Shown here: positions 27,627 through 36,836 of the stretch, in pieces
Layout: each line of letters starts with the position of its first letter
Numbering within the stretch: position 1 is the first letter of the stretch
Assembly (NCBI RefSeq): GCF_001015195.1
Contig: NZ_LDES01000074.1
Coordinates: 20,219 to 84,218, forward strand
Direction of reading: 5' to 3'
From: Sphingomonas sp. Y57
Lineage (GTDB): Bacteria; Pseudomonadota; Alphaproteobacteria; Sphingomonadales; Sphingomonadaceae
Length of the DNA stretch: 64,000 nucleotides
The notes under the pieces: generated by a model
Database searches by the model: none
Told to the model about the DNA's origin: nothing
What the model saw: only the letters and a program-made list of their open reading frames with translations
Program-made: the position numbers and the translations under genes

Positions 27627-27977
27627 CGCCATCTCCAATTTTTTGCAATGCAACAAAAACAGAGCGTCATATTACGGCCGCCCGCTCGCCTTACGCGAAG
27701 CTGAACAGAACCCATTAGCCGAAGGTGGATTTCCAGTAATTCGACGAACCGATAGAACTGAGCGATATTCCGATATAGATCATGGGAATTATCTAAAAAA
27801 ACTTCGCAAATCAGGGAACAAAATCACCCTGCGGTGAAAGGTGCCTAATGCACGCCGAATATTCGCCGGAGTGTTTTTCAGTCACGTTCCGACATTGACC
27901 CTCATGATGGTGCAATGCAAAGTAAACTCACTGGGGGGCTCATCGAAACTCGCTGTTGTGGGTTTAGGGAGCTTTAT
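27627..27977. promoter_or_regulatory. Divergent control region of the exopolysaccharide locus
   Basis: A 350-base AT-rich gap between the GH16 gene and the priming transferase. The decamer TGCAATGCAA occurs twice, at 27644-27653 (18 bases from the GH16 start; with one more T it is the palindrome TTGCA-A-TGCAA) and at 27911-27920 (58 bases from the transferase start). CGAATATTCG (27856-27865) is a third palindrome. A TTGACC at about 27895 could be a -35 element, but no good -10 follows. The repeats may be operators for a shared regulator. Confidence 0.45.
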
Positions 27978-29495
27978 ATGCTTCGTTCAACGATGCACCT
28001 CAGGCTTAGGCCTGGGAATGACGTGGACAGCGCGCCGCTTCGTCCGGACGAGATCATCGACGACCCCAACAGGCCATCGATAACGGTACCGCCGGTCCGG
28101 CGAAAGGGATTGTCGTTCCATATTGCCCGCGACACGCGACGAGCCTGCGAGTTCGTCGCGCTCGCCGCCGCCCTGATGCTCAGCGCGTCGCTGTTCCCAA
28201 AGTGGATCATCCACGAACCCGTCAGCGTGTTCTGGGGCACGCTGATCTGGCTGACCACCTATGCCGGCCTGTGTGCGGTCGGTCCGGATTCGGCGTTCGA
28301 CTGCCGCACCGACCGGCTCGCGCAGAAGATCGGTTATTGGCTGAAAGCGACAGGCGCGATCATCGTGCTCGCCTTCCTGTCGAAGGACCATCTCGAACTC
28401 TCGCGGCTCTGGATCGCGACGGGCGTAATGCTGGGCTGCGTGGTGATCTACGGAGTGATGGTGGTGTCCGACCAGCTTTCGGAATCGCTTCACAAGAGCG
28501 GCACGCTGGGCGACCGGCTCGCCATCTACGGCACGGACGGAAGGGTCGAGCATCTACTGAACATCCTTCAGAATAACGATCGTCGCTTCCAGATCGACAG
28601 CATCTACGGGGAATCGCCCGACGCCACCGTCGCCGCACCCGACCGGATCAAGCTGCGCTGGGGCCTCGACGACCTGATAGCGCGTGCCCGCGCCGGCCAT
28701 ATCGACGCGATCCTGCTCAACCTGCCCTGGCACGAACAGGGCGTGGTCGAACACGTGATGCGTCGGCTTGAGGAGGTCAATGTCGACGTCATGATCGTGC
28801 CGTCGGAGCTCCAGCTCGCGCGCCGGACGATGAGCATCCAGCGCTGCGGCCCGTTCGCGACCATCGCGCTCTATCAGCGTCCGATGCAGGGTATCGGCGC
28901 GTTGATGAAGATCGCGCTCGACCGCAGCGTCGCCGCGCTCGCCCTGCTCTTCTTCGGGCCGCTGATGCTGTTCGTCGCTGCAGCGATCTGGATCGAATCG
29001 CCCGGCCCCGTGTTGTTCAGGCAGAAGCGCCGGGGCATGAACAACGAGCCGTTTACGATGCTCAAGTTCCGCAGCATGCACCTCGCCGCGACCGACCAGA
29101 ATGCCGACAAGCTCGTCACCCGGGGAGACTCGCGGGTCACGAGGGTCGGCGCCTTCATCCGCAAGACCAGCCTCGACGAGCTGCCGCAGCTCATCAACAT
29201 CCTTCGGGGCGACATGTCGCTGGTCGGCCCTCGCCCCCATGCCTATGGCGCCAAGGCGGCGGACCGGCTCTACGAGGAGGTGGTCGCGCGCTATCCGGCC
29301 CGTCACCGCGTCCTCCCCGGCCTGACCGGCCTCGCACAGGTTCGCGGCTTTCGCGGCAACACGCTGCGCGAGGAGGATATCATCCGGCGCTTCGACAGCG
29401 ACCTCGAATATATCGAGCGTTGGTCGATCTCGCTCGACCTGGTGATCATCGTCCGCACCGCGATCACCCTGTTCTTCCACAGGGAGGCCTATTGA
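27978..29495 (+). CDS. Polyprenyl-phosphate priming glycosylphosphotransferase (SpsB/GelB/WcaJ type)
   Basis: 505 residues. Transfers a hexose-1-phosphate, probably glucose, from UDP-sugar to undecaprenyl phosphate, the first step of repeat-unit synthesis. Four hydrophobic segments lie at about residues 60-180, a CoA-binding-like middle region (RLAIYGTDGRVEHLL), a further membrane segment near 320, then the bacterial sugar transferase domain with LFRQKRRGMNNEPFTMLKFRSM, KTSLDELPQLINILRGDMSL, VGPRPHA and PGLTGLAQVRG. The ATG at 27978 has AGGGAG eight bases upstream. First of a three-gene plus-strand operon with the exporter and polymerase genes. Confidence 0.94.
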   Translation: MLRSTMHLRLRPGNDVDSAPLRPDEIIDDPNRPSITVPPVRRKGLSFHIARDTRRACEFVALAAALMLSASLFPKWIIHEPVSVFWGTLIWLTTYAGLCAVGPDSAFDCRTDRLAQKIGYWLKATGAIIVLAFLSKDHLELSRLWIATGVMLGCVVIYGVMVVSDQLSESLHKSGTLGDRLAIYGTDGRVEHLLNILQNNDRRFQIDSIYGESPDATVAAPDRIKLRWGLDDLIARARAGHIDAILLNLPWHEQGVVEHVMRRLEEVNVDVMIVPSELQLARRTMSIQRCGPFATIALYQRPMQGIGALMKIALDRSVAALALLFFGPLMLFVAAAIWIESPGPVLFRQKRRGMNNEPFTMLKFRSMHLAATDQNADKLVTRGDSRVTRVGAFIRKTSLDELPQLINILRGDMSLVGPRPHAYGAKAADRLYEEVVARYPARHRVLPGLTGLAQVRGFRGNTLREEDIIRRFDSDLEYIERWSISLDLVIIVRTAITLFFHREAY

Positions 29496-29535
29496 CCCGC
29501 CGCGGGTTCGCACCGGCGGAAAGAGGAATTTCGAT

Positions 29536-30165
29536 ATGGCGGCATTCGTGACATCCTGCTTTCGCCGTGCGACGGCCATGGCCTTCGCGCTGTTGCTGGC
29601 CCTGGGGCTGGCGCTTCCCGCGGCCGCACAGGAGAGCCAGGCTCCACCGCCGCCGGTCGCACAGGCCGCCGGCGCGCCGGTGCCGCTGGGTACGACCCTG
29701 GCGCCCGGTTATGTGCTGGGCACCGGCGACAAGCTGCGCATCAGCGTGTTCGGCGAACCAAAGCTCGACGGGGAATATGTCGTCAGCAGCACCGGGATCG
29801 TGTCCTTCCCGCTTATCGGAAACATCCCCGCCAGCGGCCAGACGGTCGAGGCGCTCCAGGAGAGCATCCGCTCCAAGCTCGCCGCGGGCTATCTGAAGGA
29901 CCCGCGGGTGAGCGCTGAAGTGCTTAACTATCGCCCCTTCTACATATTGGGTGAGATCAACAAGCCGGGCGAGTATCCGTTCGTGAACGGCATTACCGTT
30001 CAGCAGGCCGTCGCGATGGCGGGAGGATTCAGCTACCGTGCGAACACGAAGCGCGTGTTCATCAAGCGGGCGCTCGACACCGCCGAGCGGCCTGTCCAGA
30101 TCAAGGGCAAGGCGGTGCTGCTGATGCCCGGGGACACCATCCGGGTCGGCGAACGCTTCTTCTAG
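29536..30165 (+). CDS. Polysaccharide export outer-membrane protein, Wza/SpsD family
   Basis: 209 residues. Signal peptide (AMAFALLLALGLALPAAAQ), then the Poly_export domain LGTGDKLRISVFGEPKLDGEY and a SLBB-like part with YILGEINKPGEYPFVNGITVQQAVAMAGGF split over residues about 135-165. Shorter than E. coli Wza (about 380), as is usual for sphingan-type export proteins. No lipobox Cys. AGAGGAA lies upstream of the ATG. Together with the beta-barrel at 31567-32829 and Wzc it would form the envelope-spanning export route. Confidence 0.92.
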   Translation: MAAFVTSCFRRATAMAFALLLALGLALPAAAQESQAPPPPVAQAAGAPVPLGTTLAPGYVLGTGDKLRISVFGEPKLDGEYVVSSTGIVSFPLIGNIPASGQTVEALQESIRSKLAAGYLKDPRVSAEVLNYRPFYILGEINKPGEYPFVNGITVQQAVAMAGGFSYRANTKRVFIKRALDTAERPVQIKGKAVLLMPGDTIRVGERFF

Positions 30166-30172
30166 GTTCCGC

Positions 30173-31519
30173 GTGAACAGCGCTCCGACCGACCTGGTGA
30201 TCGCGCGGCTCGCGGCGGTCGAGCGACCAGCGGATCGCCGCGCTGCAAAGGGCTATGACCTGTTCTTCGGCTTCGCGTCGATCAGCCTGATGCTGTTCGT
30301 GCCGCAGCTCAAGTCGCTGACTCCACTGCTGCTGCTCGTCCTGCTCGTCGTCCACTGCGTCTGGCGGCGCGAGGACCTTCCCCGCCTGATGCGCGCGTCG
30401 AGCCTCTATTTGTTGCTGCCGCTGTTCGCGGCGGCCTCCTGGCTCTGGTCGGTCGATCCCTATGCCAGCCGCTATTACGGCATCCAGTTCCTGATCACCG
30501 CGCTGATCGGCTGCATCGTCGGCGCCGGGCTCGACCGCAAGGCGGCGATGCGCGGCGTGTTCCTCGCCTTCGCCGTCTACGGCTTCTCCTCCCTTCTCTT
30601 CGGCCGCAGCGTCGCCTGGGGCGGCGGTGCGATGGGCAATTCCGCCTTTGCGGGGCTCGCCCAGGCCAAGAACACGGCAGGCGATTGCGGCGCGGTGGGC
30701 ATCATCCTTTCGCTCGCCGTGCTGTTCGACGCGATCGAGGAGCGCAAACCCTGGCTGGCACTGCTCGCGCTGGTGGCGCTGGGGGTGCTGGCGGAGATGT
30801 TGATCGCGTCGCGATCCTCGGGCGCGATCCTGGCCGTCGGCATCGCCGTGCCGCTATTCCTGTTGTGGAACGTCTCGCGCCTTTTCTCCAAGCCCGCCCG
30901 GGTCGTCACCGGCGTCTCGGCGATCCTCGGCATCGCGACCGCCGTGCTGGCCCAGCATATCTGGCTGCCGCCGCTGGTCGCGCAGATGTCGCGCGCGATG
31001 GGCAAGGACAGCACGCTCACCGGGCGGACCTATCTGTGGGACCGGGCGGCCGCGCTGATCGATGAGAAGCCGTTGCTCGGGGTCGGCTACAATGCCTTCT
31101 GGCGCAAGGGCAATCTCGATGCCGAAGGGCTATGGCGATACGCGGGCATCACCTCGCGATCCGGCTTCAACTTCCACAGCACGCCCACCGAACTGCTCGT
31201 CCATCTCGGCTATGGCGGGCTGGCGCTCTTCGTCCTGGTCTTTCTCGTGCTGGCGATCCTGCTGCTGGTCCGGACGATGATCCGGCCCGACGCGATCATG
31301 ATCGGATGGTGTACGCTGCTGACCTACGAGGTGGTGCGCATGCCGTTCGAATCGATCGGCACCGGTCCCTTCCATTATACGACCTCGCTCCTGGCATCCG
31401 GACTGGTCGTCAGTGTCGGATGGCTGGCACGGGGCTATCGGCCGGATCGCCTCCCCGAGCGCCCCCGGCGCTTCCGGGGCGAACGCGAGGTGCCGCTCCG
31501 CAATCCCCGTACGGCTTAA
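30173..31519 (+). CDS. O-antigen ligase/Wzy-like polysaccharide polymerase
   Basis: 448 residues with about ten hydrophobic segments and the large periplasmic loop typical of Wzy_C proteins: DSTLTGRTYLWDRAAALIDEK, LGVGYNAFWR and FHSTPTELLVHLGYGGL (residues about 280-350). Joins lipid-linked repeats at the outer face of the inner membrane. The start is a GTG at 30173, eight bases after the exporter stop. Last gene of the operon; a strong hairpin follows at 31535-31554. Confidence 0.88.
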   Translation: MNSAPTDLVIARLAAVERPADRRAAKGYDLFFGFASISLMLFVPQLKSLTPLLLLVLLVVHCVWRREDLPRLMRASSLYLLLPLFAAASWLWSVDPYASRYYGIQFLITALIGCIVGAGLDRKAAMRGVFLAFAVYGFSSLLFGRSVAWGGGAMGNSAFAGLAQAKNTAGDCGAVGIILSLAVLFDAIEERKPWLALLALVALGVLAEMLIASRSSGAILAVGIAVPLFLLWNVSRLFSKPARVVTGVSAILGIATAVLAQHIWLPPLVAQMSRAMGKDSTLTGRTYLWDRAAALIDEKPLLGVGYNAFWRKGNLDAEGLWRYAGITSRSGFNFHSTPTELLVHLGYGGLALFVLVFLVLAILLLVRTMIRPDAIMIGWCTLLTYEVVRMPFESIGTGPFHYTTSLLASGLVVSVGWLARGYRPDRLPERPRRFRGEREVPLRNPRTA

Positions 31520-31534
31520 TCCCGTTATGGCTCG

Positions 31535-31554
31535 GGGGCGGCACGCGCCGCCCC
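31535..31554. terminator. Hairpin between convergent polymerase and beta-barrel genes
   Basis: Perfect eight-base stem GGGGCGGC / GCCGCCCC with an ACGC loop, in the 47-base gap between the two stops. Very stable and suited to ending both transcripts, though no clear T-run follows on either strand. Confidence 0.55.
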
Positions 31555-31566
31555 TCCGGGCCGCCT

Positions 31567-32829
31567 TCAGCGCTTGATCGTCAGCGTCAGGAAGATGTTG
31601 TTCGAACTGAAGCGGATATTCGGGTTCGCCGAACTGCGCTTTTCGAACGCATAGCCGGCGCGCAGTTCCATGAAGCGGTTGGGCAACAGATAGCGGGCGC
31701 CGAGCCGCGCCTCATATTCGCGGCTCTTCGGCGACAGCCCGGCGGGGTTGATCCGCGCGTAGCGCACGCCCGCCGAGAGGATCAGGTTGCGCAACAGCTC
31801 ATGGTCGACGTCAGCCGTGAATTCACTGCGCAGATTGCCGGCGGTGGTTTGTGAACTGGTTTCGTCGACCGCACGCTCCGCGGTGAATTTGAGGCTGGTC
31901 AGCGGCGTGACGTTCCACAGCAGATCAGCGCCATAGGACAATCCGCTGACGTCGCGCAGCTTGGGATCGGCATAATTCTGCTTCAGATATCCGAGCCGGA
32001 TGTTGCCGTAGATGAGGCTGGTGAGTTCCACCCCAAGGCCGGCCTCCGCCTTCAGCCCCTTGGCGCTGCGGTCGGTCTGAGTGATCGGATCGAACCCCGG
32101 ATCGCCGGGCCGCAGGTCGTAGGTCCGTTTTTCACCCTGGACCCGGACGAAAGCGCTGGTCCCCGACCGCAGCCGATAGGCGATCTGACCGGTCGCGGTG
32201 CGGATCTTGAGGTTGCGGAAGCTGAGGTCGATCGGGCTTCCCAGCGGATCGGTCGTATCCATATACCGGATCCGGCGATACTCGCCCTTGCCGAGCAGGA
32301 CGAAATCACCCACCTCCTGTTCGAGACCGGCCGATCCCATGAAGCGGTCATATTTCACCCGGGTGCGTGACCCAGAGAAGCTGGCGAGGCTCGAGCGGTT
32401 CTCCGCATTGCGCTCGGCACTGCCGGCCAGGCGAATCCGCGTGCGCCGCGTGACGTCGATGACCCCGCGACCGTTGGCGCCATATTCGCTCGCATCCTCC
32501 GTATCGAGCTTCGCGTGGAAGCTGCGATGATAATAGGCCTTCACGTCGAACGCATGGCGGGCGAGGTCGGAGCGCACCCGGATTTCCGGCTCGATCGTGA
32601 AGATCGTGTCGCCGCGCTTGCCCGCAGCCGTGGCGAGGACATTGTCGTCATATTCCGTCCGGGCGGCGACGCGGGGATAGATCAGCAGCGATCCGGCACG
32701 CAGGCCCAGCGCATCGAAGGCGGGCCGTTCCCGATCGGCGACACCGACATTGGGCGGGATCTCCTGAGCCTGTGCGGCCGAACAGAGCGCCGTGCCCGTA
32801 AGCACGGTCAGCAATTGGGGGATTCGCAT
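31567..32829 (-). CDS. Outer-membrane beta-barrel protein of the polysaccharide locus
   Basis: 420 residues. Signal peptide MRIPQLLTVLTGTALCSAAQAQ, then alternating beta-strand pattern (for example RVAARTEYDDNVLAT, HAFDVKAYYHRSFHA, RFMELRAGYAFEKRSS) and an aromatic/charged last strand NNIFLTLTIKR. Resembles the outer-membrane beta-barrel proteins of the gellan/sphingan loci (GelF/SpsF neighbourhood), thought to help polymer cross the outer membrane. Co-directional with wzc and wzx upstream, 35 bases after the wzc stop. Confidence 0.82.
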   Translation of the reverse strand: MRIPQLLTVLTGTALCSAAQAQEIPPNVGVADRERPAFDALGLRAGSLLIYPRVAARTEYDDNVLATAAGKRGDTIFTIEPEIRVRSDLARHAFDVKAYYHRSFHAKLDTEDASEYGANGRGVIDVTRRTRIRLAGSAERNAENRSSLASFSGSRTRVKYDRFMGSAGLEQEVGDFVLLGKGEYRRIRYMDTTDPLGSPIDLSFRNLKIRTATGQIAYRLRSGTSAFVRVQGEKRTYDLRPGDPGFDPITQTDRSAKGLKAEAGLGVELTSLIYGNIRLGYLKQNYADPKLRDVSGLSYGADLLWNVTPLTSLKFTAERAVDETSSQTTAGNLRSEFTADVDHELLRNLILSAGVRYARINPAGLSPKSREYEARLGARYLLPNRFMELRAGYAFEKRSSANPNIRFSSNNIFLTLTIKR

Positions 32830-32864
32830 GTTTCCTCCTCTGGTTGTCCGCCCCCAAGAGCCTG

Positions 32865-34997
32865 TCAGTTCTGGTAATATCCCTTGAATTTCTTGTGGTA
32901 GCCGTAGACGTCGCTCTGCCCGGTACTCGCGTAGCGACGGATGTCGACCTGGGTCAGCGCCAGCCCGGCGATATTGGCATTGGCGTCGACCAGCAGCTCG
33001 ATCGCCGCCTCCGCCGCGTTGATCGACGTCTTGCGCCAGCGTGTGATGACAAGGACGCTGTCGACCGCCGACGCCACCGCGCGGGCATCGGCGACGCCCA
33101 GGATGGGAGCGGTGTCGATGACGACGAACTCGAACCGCTCGCGAAGCTGGCGGAGCAGCTTGTCGAGATTGGCGGGGGTGAGCGGATCATAGGCGCTCGG
33201 CTGAGCCTCGGGCGTGCCGAGGACATGGAGCCCGGTCGCCTCGTCGACGACCAGTGCCTCGTCGAGCCGCGCCGTACCCGAGAGCACCTCGATCAGGCCG
33301 ACAGTGGGTCGGATACCCAGCATCTCACTCGACCCGCGGCGGCGGAGGTCGCAATCGATCAACACCGTGCTCGTCCCTGCCAGCGCCGCGGTACGGGCGA
33401 GGCAGACCGAGGTCGTGGTCTTTCCCTCCTGCGGCAGCGGCGAGGTGATCGCCAGGGTCCGGGCGCGGCTGCGCAGCGCCACGAAGGCACGCAGGCTGCG
33501 CAGGGACTCGGCGAAGGAGGAGAAAGGATGGGAGATTATGTAATCCTGGGGAGTCTCGGTCTCGCGCAGGCCCCCGAGGGTCGAGCCCAGGCTAGGCACC
33601 GCTCCGGCGTAGCGAACGCGCAGGCGGCGCTCGACATCGGCCTTGGTCTGGACGCCGCGCTGGAGATATTCGGCGAGCCCGACCGCGATCAGCCCTCCCA
33701 ACAGCGCGCCGACGATGCCGAACAGTGCGGCCAGTCTGACGTTCGGCGAATCCGGGAGCGTCGGCACCACGCCGAGCGCCGAGATGCGCGCATCGGGCTG
33801 CTGCAGCCCTTCTTGTGCAGCCGTCTCCTTCGATCGGTTGAGGAAGGCTTCGTAAATCTGCTTGCTCGCCTCTGCGCGGCGTTCGAGTTCAAGATAGCCC
33901 ACCTGTGCCGCGCTGTTCGAGGCCAGCGACCCCTTGGCCTGCGACTGGCTGCCCTGAAGGGAACCCAGCCGCGACGAGGCGACGCGGACGTCGGCCTCGA
34001 GGCTGGAGAGGATGCGATCGATCTCCTGCTGTATCTGGGCGCGAATGTCGGCAAGCTGGCTCTTGGCGGTTTTCACCTCCGGATAGAGCTCCCCGTAGCG
34101 GGTCTCCAGCTGGGCGAGCTGCTGGCTGGCCTCCGCCTCGCGCGCGCGCAGGCTGGCGACGGTGCCCGATCCCAGCGCCGCACCTACGTCGGCCCCCTTG
34201 CCGCCGCGCTGGAGCTGCGCACGGGCCGCGTTGAGACGGCCCTGCTTCTCGGCGAGATCGGCGCGGGCGAGCGATATCTGCTGGTTGAGCGAGGAAACTT
34301 CCTGCTCCGCCATGGTCGCGCCCTGCGCGCTCATGAGCCCATTGCGGATCTTGTAGTTCTGGAGCGCGGCATCGGCCGCCCCGGCGGCGGCGCGGAGTTC
34401 GGTCATCCGGCGATTGAGCCAGACATTGGCGGAGCGGGTTGCACCGACCTTGGCGTCGGTCTGCGCCGCGACATATTGGCGAGCGAAGGTGTTAGCGATC
34501 GCGGCGGCCAGGTCGGAACGGTCCGAGCTGGCGGTGATATCGATGACATAGGTGAGCCCCGACCGGGCGACCGCCACCTTGCGAAGCAGCAGTGCCGCCG
34601 TGCGGGCCAGTTCGGCCTCGGTACGGATCGGTCCGATGTCATAGCCCTGGCGGCTGAGGTCGGTCGCCACCCGCATCGCCAGGGTCGGGGAGGTGATCAT
34701 GCGCACCTCGGTGTCGACAACGTCGCTATCCTTGGGCAGGTTCGGGACAACCGACTGGACCTCGATGACGTCGTTGGTTCGCGGTTCTATCACCACGCTG
34801 GCGGTACTGGTGTAGATCGGGACCATCGTAACGGTCCGCAGCGCCACCGCGGCGAGGATCAGGAAAGCGACGCCCAGGAACAGCCAGAGATGGCGCCTGA
34901 AGATCATCCACAGATGGCCGGGATCGGGCAGCAGCCCTTTCAGCCGCCCGCTGTCGGACCGGCCGTCGGCAGTGGGGAATTCCTGCACATGGTCCAT
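32865..34997 (-). CDS. Wzc-type polysaccharide co-polymerase with BY-kinase domain
   Basis: 710 residues. Wzz domain with membrane segments at about 36-57 and 423-445 and a long coiled-coil periplasmic part (about 190-390). Cytoplasmic tyrosine kinase from about 490: Walker A TSPLPQEGKTTT (518-529), Walker A' VLIDCD (545-550), Walker B VVIDTAP (625-631). The tail has a Tyr cluster (Y689, Y698, Y700, Y707, Y708) for autophosphorylation. It controls chain length and polymer export. Unlike the split SpsC/SpsE pair of classic sphingan loci, here both parts are one chain. It lies between wzx (50-base gap) and the beta-barrel gene. Confidence 0.94.
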   Translation of the reverse strand: MDHVQEFPTADGRSDSGRLKGLLPDPGHLWMIFRRHLWLFLGVAFLILAAVALRTVTMVPIYTSTASVVIEPRTNDVIEVQSVVPNLPKDSDVVDTEVRMITSPTLAMRVATDLSRQGYDIGPIRTEAELARTAALLLRKVAVARSGLTYVIDITASSDRSDLAAAIANTFARQYVAAQTDAKVGATRSANVWLNRRMTELRAAAGAADAALQNYKIRNGLMSAQGATMAEQEVSSLNQQISLARADLAEKQGRLNAARAQLQRGGKGADVGAALGSGTVASLRAREAEASQQLAQLETRYGELYPEVKTAKSQLADIRAQIQQEIDRILSSLEADVRVASSRLGSLQGSQSQAKGSLASNSAAQVGYLELERRAEASKQIYEAFLNRSKETAAQEGLQQPDARISALGVVPTLPDSPNVRLAALFGIVGALLGGLIAVGLAEYLQRGVQTKADVERRLRVRYAGAVPSLGSTLGGLRETETPQDYIISHPFSSFAESLRSLRAFVALRSRARTLAITSPLPQEGKTTTSVCLARTAALAGTSTVLIDCDLRRRGSSEMLGIRPTVGLIEVLSGTARLDEALVVDEATGLHVLGTPEAQPSAYDPLTPANLDKLLRQLRERFEFVVIDTAPILGVADARAVASAVDSVLVITRWRKTSINAAEAAIELLVDANANIAGLALTQVDIRRYASTGQSDVYGYHKKFKGYYQN

Positions 34998-35047
34998 GAT
35001 CGATTATCAACCTCCGATTTGACCTGCCAAAAGCCCCCTTTCAGCCT

Positions 35048-36589
35048 TCAACGTGATTCGATTGCGGGTCGTCCCCCTCCCCGGTCGCGCCGCCCCCCCG
35101 TGACGCGGCCAAGCTGGCCGCCGACCAGTCCTCCGGCTTCCGCCAATGTCTCCCTGCCCGGTGCCGTGAGGGCGAGCAGGATGGCGAAGGCGCCAAAGGC
35201 GAAGCAGGCGGCGATCGCCAGGCCCGCGAAGCCGACGGTGCCATCCCACAGGCGCAGTCCGGCCAGCCCGGCGAGGGTTCCGCCCAGCGCTATCGCGAAA
35301 GGCCAGACGATCGACATCAGGTCGCGATGGCGTACCGGGCCGGAACGGCCGACCCACCACCACAGCACCGGCATGCGAATCAGGACGTCGCTGAGCGCAT
35401 AGGCGGCGGCCACGCCGATCGCCCCCCACGGCAGGCCGACTGCGAAGGCGAGCACGCTGGTGACCATGTTGAACAATCCCCAGCGCCCGAATTCACCGCC
35501 ACGACGCTGGCTGATGAACAGCCAGCCGAAGGTGGAACTCATCGGCTGGTGGAGCGCGGCGATCGCGAGCCAGGTGAAGATCGCCGCGGCCGGCTGCCAG
35601 CGCGGCCCCATCAACGTGACGATCAGTGGTTCGGCGAAGATCAGCATGAAGGCGACGCCGGGCAGCGTGATCAGCAACATCAGCCTTATCGTCCGCCGAT
35701 AGGCGTGCCGATAGCGATGCGGCTCGTCGACAAGCCGTGACAGCACCGGCACCATCACCCTGCCGATCGGATTATTGATCTGCTGCAGCGGAAACAGCAG
35801 CAGCTTGTAGGCACGGTCGTAAAAGCCGAGCTGCGCGGCTCCCACCCATCGCCCGATCACCACATTGTCGAGGTTGCGGGCGAGAAAATTGGACAGGGTG
35901 AAGGTCGACAATCCTGCGCCGAGGCGCAGCAGTTCGCGAACCTCGGCGAAACCTGCCGGCCGGCCCGGCACCCAGCGGGCCGTCGCCCAGGCACCGATCA
36001 GCCCTACCCCCATTCCGACCAGAACCGACGCGACAAGCGCCCAGATGCTGGGCGCAAACCAGGCGATTCCCAATGCCGCTGCGAAACCGAGCAGGGTCGA
36101 GGCGATGTCGATGACCGCGATCGTCCCGAATCGCAGCGTCTTGGTAAGATGGGCGAAATGCTGGGTGGCGAGACCGGACACCAGCACCGATCCGGCGAGT
36201 GCGAGGGCCGGCGCGACGAGGCGGGGCTCGCCGAAAAAGGCGGCGATCAGCGGTGCCGACACGGCGAACAGCACCGCCAGCACCAAGGAAAGGGCGGCAT
36301 TTATCCAGAACATCGCGCTGGTCTGCGCCCGGCTGAGATGAGGCGAAGCGATAACCGCCTGCGACAACCCGATGTCCTGAATCATCATGACGAAGGCCGC
36401 CAGAGGCATGACCATTGCGAACAGTCCAAAGTCCGCAGGTGCGAGGAGCCGTGCCAAAATCACGACAGATAGTAATTGTGTTGCGAATTTTACAACTTGC
36501 GCGAGGCCAATCGCCACCGTTCCATGAACAGCACGATGTCGGAGATCACTATTATCTGCGGAAGACACCGCTTCCGTCGCGGCTTGCAT
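35048..36589 (-). CDS. Wzx/MOP-family polysaccharide flippase
   Basis: 513 residues with about 12-14 membrane helices. Begins with TVAIGLAQVVKFATQLLSVV and ILARLLAPADFGLFAMV, typical of the polysaccharide transport (PST/MOP) family. Flips the lipid-linked repeat unit to the periplasm. The C-terminus is polar and Arg/Gly-rich. First gene of the minus-strand operon wzx-wzc-beta-barrel; a 247-base divergent gap separates it from a GT2 gene and includes an AT-rich patch (36630-36690) likely to hold promoters. Confidence 0.9.
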   Translation of the reverse strand: MQAATEAVSSADNSDLRHRAVHGTVAIGLAQVVKFATQLLSVVILARLLAPADFGLFAMVMPLAAFVMMIQDIGLSQAVIASPHLSRAQTSAMFWINAALSLVLAVLFAVSAPLIAAFFGEPRLVAPALALAGSVLVSGLATQHFAHLTKTLRFGTIAVIDIASTLLGFAAALGIAWFAPSIWALVASVLVGMGVGLIGAWATARWVPGRPAGFAEVRELLRLGAGLSTFTLSNFLARNLDNVVIGRWVGAAQLGFYDRAYKLLLFPLQQINNPIGRVMVPVLSRLVDEPHRYRHAYRRTIRLMLLITLPGVAFMLIFAEPLIVTLMGPRWQPAAAIFTWLAIAALHQPMSSTFGWLFISQRRGGEFGRWGLFNMVTSVLAFAVGLPWGAIGVAAAYALSDVLIRMPVLWWWVGRSGPVRHRDLMSIVWPFAIALGGTLAGLAGLRLWDGTVGFAGLAIAACFAFGAFAILLALTAPGRETLAEAGGLVGGQLGRVTGGRRDRGGGRPAIESR

Positions 36590-36836
36590 GGCAGTTCACG
36601 ACCCTGCGGTTAGTGTTTACTGCCCCCCAATGAGATTGTTATATTCGCACTGCAGCATAAAACCATCTTTTTTTAATCGCACCATCGGAATAGATTTCGT
36701 CACGGACTCACAAGGCTTTGCGTGCCGGGAGGGCCCCGACGGGGCGCGCAAGGCGGGTCGCGGCTGACGTCGCCGACCAGTTGGTTCAGCCGAATCGCCT
36801 TCGGGGGGAGGCGTGATCAATGGAGACACGGCCCTT

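Noticed and set aside
32844-35402. 852-codon plus-strand open frame opposite wzc
   Set aside because: Antisense shadow: the minus strand carries an intact Wzc with all kinase motifs; the plus frame has no recognisable domain.
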